The notes under the pieces were generated by a model that did not search any database, was not told the DNA's origin, and saw nothing but the letters and a program-made list of their open reading frames with translations. Shown here piece after piece: positions 61,081 to 64,000 of a stretch of 64,000 nucleotides of DNA (position 1 is the stretch's first letter; each line of letters begins with the position of its first letter). This stretch comes from Mariniphaga sp041684965 (GTDB lineage Bacteria; Bacteroidota; Bacteroidia; Bacteroidales; Prolixibacteraceae): positions 53,830 through 117,829 of the forward strand of contig JAWLGR010000016.1 of the NCBI GenBank assembly GCA_041684965.1. The letters are read 5' to 3'. A program made the position numbers and the translations under genes.

Positions 61081-61734
61081 TCATTTAACTTTTAATTTTC
61101 TATTGTCCAATATTTGTTTTTTAACCGGTGGCCGTTGATTAACCGGTTCTACACTTTTCGGATTAACGAGCATAACTTTGTTTTGACTCCTGGGTTGTGC
61201 AATTTTCAGGGAGGAATTGCTGAGATAAGTTTCAATTTTATTTTTAATCTGAAGAAGTGATTTGTAATCTTCAACCATCATTAAATAATTTTTGCTGTTA
61301 ATTTCATTAAGGTAATCATTAAAATCGTTCATAACCGATTTATCCGGAACCAGCACATTTACTTTTTCGTTCCAGGTTGTGTCAAGAACCATATGAAGTT
61401 CAGTATGGGAAGAATAAGCATAGGGTTTGGGGCTTTCGTCCAAACCGATTATGAAAGGTGGAAACAAAGCTTTGTTTTCCTTGTTTAAAGCCACAGCCTT
61501 AAAATATTTATCGTACGGACTGCAATCAATACTATCATTAACAGGTAATTCTCTAAAAAACCGGTAAGCATTTTCAAGCAAAACTACCATTTCATACCTT
61601 TCATTTTCTATAGCGTTATCGGTTTGTATGCTCAGAAGGTTGTAAACATTTTTAAGTTCATCCGGGGAAAACTCCTGACCAACAGAGATGAGAGTGTATG
61701 AGAATAAAATTAGCGTCAACACTATTGTTTTCAT
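61081..61734 (-). CDS. Exported protein of unknown function
   Basis: A 217-residue protein with a signal peptide (1-19, SVGQ) and a basic, proline-rich C-terminus (KPRSQNKVMLVNPKSVEPVNQRPPVKKQ in pieces). The middle is alpha-helical (LKNVYNLLSIQTDNAIENE; YLNEINSKNYLMMVEDY). I do not recognise a family. It lies 12 bases after the membrane protein gene upstream, so both probably form an operon and might act as a pair at the envelope. Confidence 0.65.
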   Translation of the reverse strand: MKTIVLTLILFSYTLISVGQEFSPDELKNVYNLLSIQTDNAIENERYEMVVLLENAYRFFRELPVNDSIDCSPYDKYFKAVALNKENKALFPPFIIGLDESPKPYAYSSHTELHMVLDTTWNEKVNVLVPDKSVMNDFNDYLNEINSKNYLMMVEDYKSLLQIKNKIETYLSNSSLKIAQPRSQNKVMLVNPKSVEPVNQRPPVKKQILDNRKLKVK

Positions 61735-61746
61735 AATATAAAATTA

Positions 61747-62202
61747 TTATTTGGGTAATTCTGGTCTTATAATTTCACTTTTGGAATTTAGAGGGTTCTC
61801 ATTGTAAGAAAATTTATCTTTGCTTTGGATTGTCATAATAATTAAGAATCCACCAACTAAAACAGCTATCAGGCCTGGAGAGGCAGTAATCAATGATGCC
61901 CCCCAGCCCGTACCTTCAAGTTTTAAAGTAGATTTTTCTTTCACGGTATAAAATGCCACTCCCAGTCCAAGTAACATTATAATGAATCCGGATAATAATC
62001 CTACAGAACGTTTTATCATACTGCTGTGCAGGTGATATATCTGCATTCTGTAATTGGAATTACTGTACTCAGGACTTAATACAGCTTCATTTTTAAACCA
62101 GTTAATATTATTTATTAAAAAGAGGGCTAACAGTACGATTGCAATTGTACATGCTAGAGTTAAAAACCAAGGGATTATTTTGTTCCAGTTTGAGCTATCC
62201 AT
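61747..62202 (-). CDS. Small three-helix membrane protein of unknown function
   Basis: A 151-residue protein with three predicted transmembrane segments (about 7-30, IPWFLTLACTIAIVLLALFLI; 65-85, SVGLLSGFIIMLLGLG; 100-120, ITASPGLIAVLVGGFLIIM). The start is the ATG at 62202, 30 bases inside the longer frame, because the upstream part is not hydrophobic. I know no family. It precedes the exported-protein gene by 12 bases. Confidence 0.6.
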   Translation of the reverse strand: MDSSNWNKIIPWFLTLACTIAIVLLALFLINNINWFKNEAVLSPEYSNSNYRMQIYHLHSSMIKRSVGLLSGFIIMLLGLGVAFYTVKEKSTLKLEGTGWGASLITASPGLIAVLVGGFLIIMTIQSKDKFSYNENPLNSKSEIIRPELPK

Positions 62203-62514
62203 TTCTGTAGAACGATTTATTGGAACATACAATTTAGTAATTAATTATCTAAATTTCAAGGTAATATGTAAAAATTTAAATAGATTATATACAAAAGTTC
62301 AATTTATTCAGGCAGATATTATCCTTTTCCGAGGGTTACGCCCCCAGAAACCGGGCTTTAGTAAACAATATTTAATTTGAATCTAAAGTAGAAGTTCTTG
62401 AACTTCGTGGACATGTGCATAATGTCCACCATTATGCCTCAAAGATGCTTCAAAAAAGATTCTGGATTTCCCTTATTGTATCAATTCCTATTATTTATTA
62501 CTATCTTAAAATAA
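62203..62514. other. Intergenic region with two adjacent perfect inverted repeats
   Basis: No gene is seen in 312 bases between the APC permease gene and the small membrane-protein gene, both on the minus strand. Two abutting perfect dyads lie at 62391-62429 (see the separate entry). The remainder is AT-rich. Confidence 0.5.
62391..62429. repeat. Two abutting perfect inverted repeats
   Basis: GAAGTTC-TT-GAACTTC (62391-62406) is directly followed by GTGGACAT-GTGCATA-ATGTCCAC (62407-62429); both are exact dyads, with 7-bp and 8-bp arms. No T-run follows on either strand, so they look more like operators, an RNA structure or an intergenic repeat than a terminator. They lie 86 bases past the APC permease stop and about 190 bases before the next gene. 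Confidence 0.65.
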
Positions 62515-63849
62515 TTAATCTTCTGGTATTTTGCTTCTATCTTTATTTCCTTTACTATCTTTCCAATGAAAAAACCACTTTTCTCCTGCAAAAACCAGGA
62601 TAATTCCTATTGCTGAAACAATAACAACTAAAATGTCAGAACTGGCTTTTACCCATAAAAAAGCAATTAATACAACTAAATCAAGAATTATAGCCGATAT
62701 TAGTATTATCCCATTTGCTTTTACATCTTTTCTTAAATGTTTAAAAACACCCCAATGAACAATCATGTCCATCACTAAGTAAAAAATTGCTCCTATTGAA
62801 GCAATACGCGATAAGTCAAAGAAAATGGTTAAACTAATAGCGATTACAGCAATATAGACCAACATATGTTTTTGAATGCTTCCTGACATTCCAAAATGGC
62901 TGTGTGGAACAAGCTTCATTTCGGTTAGCATTGCAGTCATACGGGATACTGCAAAAATGCTGGCAATTACTCCTGAAATAGTAGCTACAATTGCTATTCC
63001 TACTGTAAAATAAAGACCGTAATTTCCAAATGCTGGTCTTGCTGCTTCTGCTAAAGAGTAATCTTTTGCATCGACGATTTCGGGAATTGATAGATTACTA
63101 ATAACAGCAATGGCAACTAAAAAATAAACAACTGTACAAATGAGTAATGAAATGACTATTGACCTGCCCACATTTTTGTGCGGTTTGACTAATTCATCCC
63201 CACTGTTTGTGATGGTTGTAAAGCCTTTATATGCCAAAATAGAAAGTGCAACAGCGCCTACATAACTTGCAGCTGAATAGTTGTTTGTATTAGCTGTTTC
63301 TGGCAGTAAATCAGTAAATGCGAATTGAGCAGCCCATAAACCGACAATTGCAAAAACAACTATTCCTGCTGTTTTCACAAAAGCCATAACTTGTGAAGTT
63401 TTACCGATAACCTTATTTCCTGAAATGTTTATGATGTATGCAAATATCAGTAATGAGACTCCTAAAACCTGCACCCAAAGAGAATTCTCCTTTACATCAA
63501 ACAGCTGCAGGGTGTATGATCCAAAAGTCCTTGCCACCAGACTTTCATTTATAACCATAGATAATGCCATCAATACAGAAGCTGCTGCGGTTATTGTTGT
63601 TTTTCCGTAGGCTTTCATTAAAATCATGGCAATCCCTCCGGCTGAAGGGTATGTATTAGAAACTTTAATATAGGAATATGCACTGAATCCGGAGATAATT
63701 GCTCCAATAATAAAAATATATGGGAACCAGGTTCCAGATAGTTCGGCTACCTGACCTAAAAGTGCAAAAATTCCGGCCCCAATCATTACTCCGGTGCCAA
63801 GAGCTACTGCACCTTTAAGCGTCAAACTATTTTTTTTGTAACTGTCCAT
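62515..63849 (-). CDS. APC-family amino acid permease
   Basis: A 444-residue inner-membrane transporter of the amino acid-polyamine-organocation family with about 12 helices. The first helix carries the unwound GTGVMIGAGIFALLGQ motif that binds the substrate backbone, and helix 6 shows FKGFTTITNSGDELVKPH-type sequence with the conserved Glu in DELVKP. The C-terminus (WKDSKGNKDRSKIPED) is charged and cytoplasmic. It is monocistronic. Substrate unknown. Confidence 0.88.
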   Translation of the reverse strand: MDSYKKNSLTLKGAVALGTGVMIGAGIFALLGQVAELSGTWFPYIFIIGAIISGFSAYSYIKVSNTYPSAGGIAMILMKAYGKTTITAAASVLMALSMVINESLVARTFGSYTLQLFDVKENSLWVQVLGVSLLIFAYIINISGNKVIGKTSQVMAFVKTAGIVVFAIVGLWAAQFAFTDLLPETANTNNYSAASYVGAVALSILAYKGFTTITNSGDELVKPHKNVGRSIVISLLICTVVYFLVAIAVISNLSIPEIVDAKDYSLAEAARPAFGNYGLYFTVGIAIVATISGVIASIFAVSRMTAMLTEMKLVPHSHFGMSGSIQKHMLVYIAVIAISLTIFFDLSRIASIGAIFYLVMDMIVHWGVFKHLRKDVKANGIILISAIILDLVVLIAFLWVKASSDILVVIVSAIGIILVFAGEKWFFHWKDSKGNKDRSKIPED

Positions 63850-64000
63850 TTATAAATGGTTCAAATAGAAGATCTAATGTTAAAGCTAAGTTTGCAAATG
63901 TTTGAACTATCACTTACTTTCACTAAAATAAAACAATACTCTTCAAATTCTTTGCCTGTAGTTAACTTGATTGAATAATTCACGTTATAACGGGTGTTTC
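63850..64000. other. Window edge upstream of the APC permease gene
   Basis: The last 151 bases are AT-rich and hold no gene that I can support. They should contain the permease promoter, but no clean boxes are seen. Confidence 0.4.

Overview
The window reads as chromosomal DNA of a member of the Bacteroidota, most like the Marinilabiliales/Prolixibacteraceae group (inference). The signs are promoters of the TTTG...TAnnTTTG type, almost no Shine-Dalgarno sites, an ECF sigma/FecR/STN-domain locus, an Oar-like TonB-dependent receptor, lipoprotein sulfatases, an unusually short AtpC, and many MKxx...SC/SQ export signals. I see no insertion sequence, integrase, phage gene or CRISPR array. One tRNA gene, tRNA-Leu(CAA), is present.

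Layout. 1-3.4 kb (minus): rbfA, a LolC/E-like permease, tdh and the start of rsgA. 3.5-8.7 kb (minus): a DUF202 protein, an ECF sigma factor, a FecR anti-sigma factor, an STN-aspartyl protease-PDZ protein and an STN/carboxypeptidase-regulatory-like protein; no TonB receptor is attached. 8.9-16 kb: a GIY-YIG protein, tRNA-Leu, a tandem class II aldolase with a degenerate second half, a barrel-less MG2/TonB-plug protein, an atypical SDR, a lipoprotein and a lone CBM48 domain. 16-23.7 kb (minus): a glycan-degradation cluster of GH2 enzyme, two formylglycine sulfatases and a Tat-exported Gfo/Idh oxidoreductase. 23.9-28.2 kb: trpS, polA and a small antitoxin-like fragment.

28.2-36.4 kb is a sialic-acid utilisation locus. 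A GntR-family FCD-only remnant is divergent from an operon of sialidase, a decayed GH20 hexosaminidase fragment, an SGNH esterase (probably sialate O-acetylesterase), N-acetylneuraminate lyase, an AGE-type epimerase, and a fused kelch (NanM-like)/sodium-solute symporter. Together these would release sialic acid, deacetylate it, convert anomers at the membrane, import it, split it to ManNAc plus pyruvate and epimerise ManNAc to GlcNAc. Neighbouring sulfatases and the GH2 enzyme suggest joint attack on a sulfated, sialylated host-type or marine glycan (inference).

36.6-64 kb: nadA; an Oar-like receptor behind a palindrome-rich leader; a secreted protein-PadR-PspC operon with a clear inverted-repeat operator; an exported Pcm; an RND/MMPL exporter with a polyprenyl synthase; atpDC, a GT9 glycosyltransferase, an SDR and a nucleoside-sugar-epimerase-like protein in one direction; then a PatB/MalY-type lyase, comB, small unknowns, an aldo/keto reductase, a lipoprotein, an MFS transporter, two unknown exported/membrane proteins and an APC amino-acid permease.

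The best candidates for something under-described are the sigma/anti-sigma locus whose STN domains sit on a protease rather than on a receptor, and the sialic-acid locus with its fused transporter and remnant regulator.
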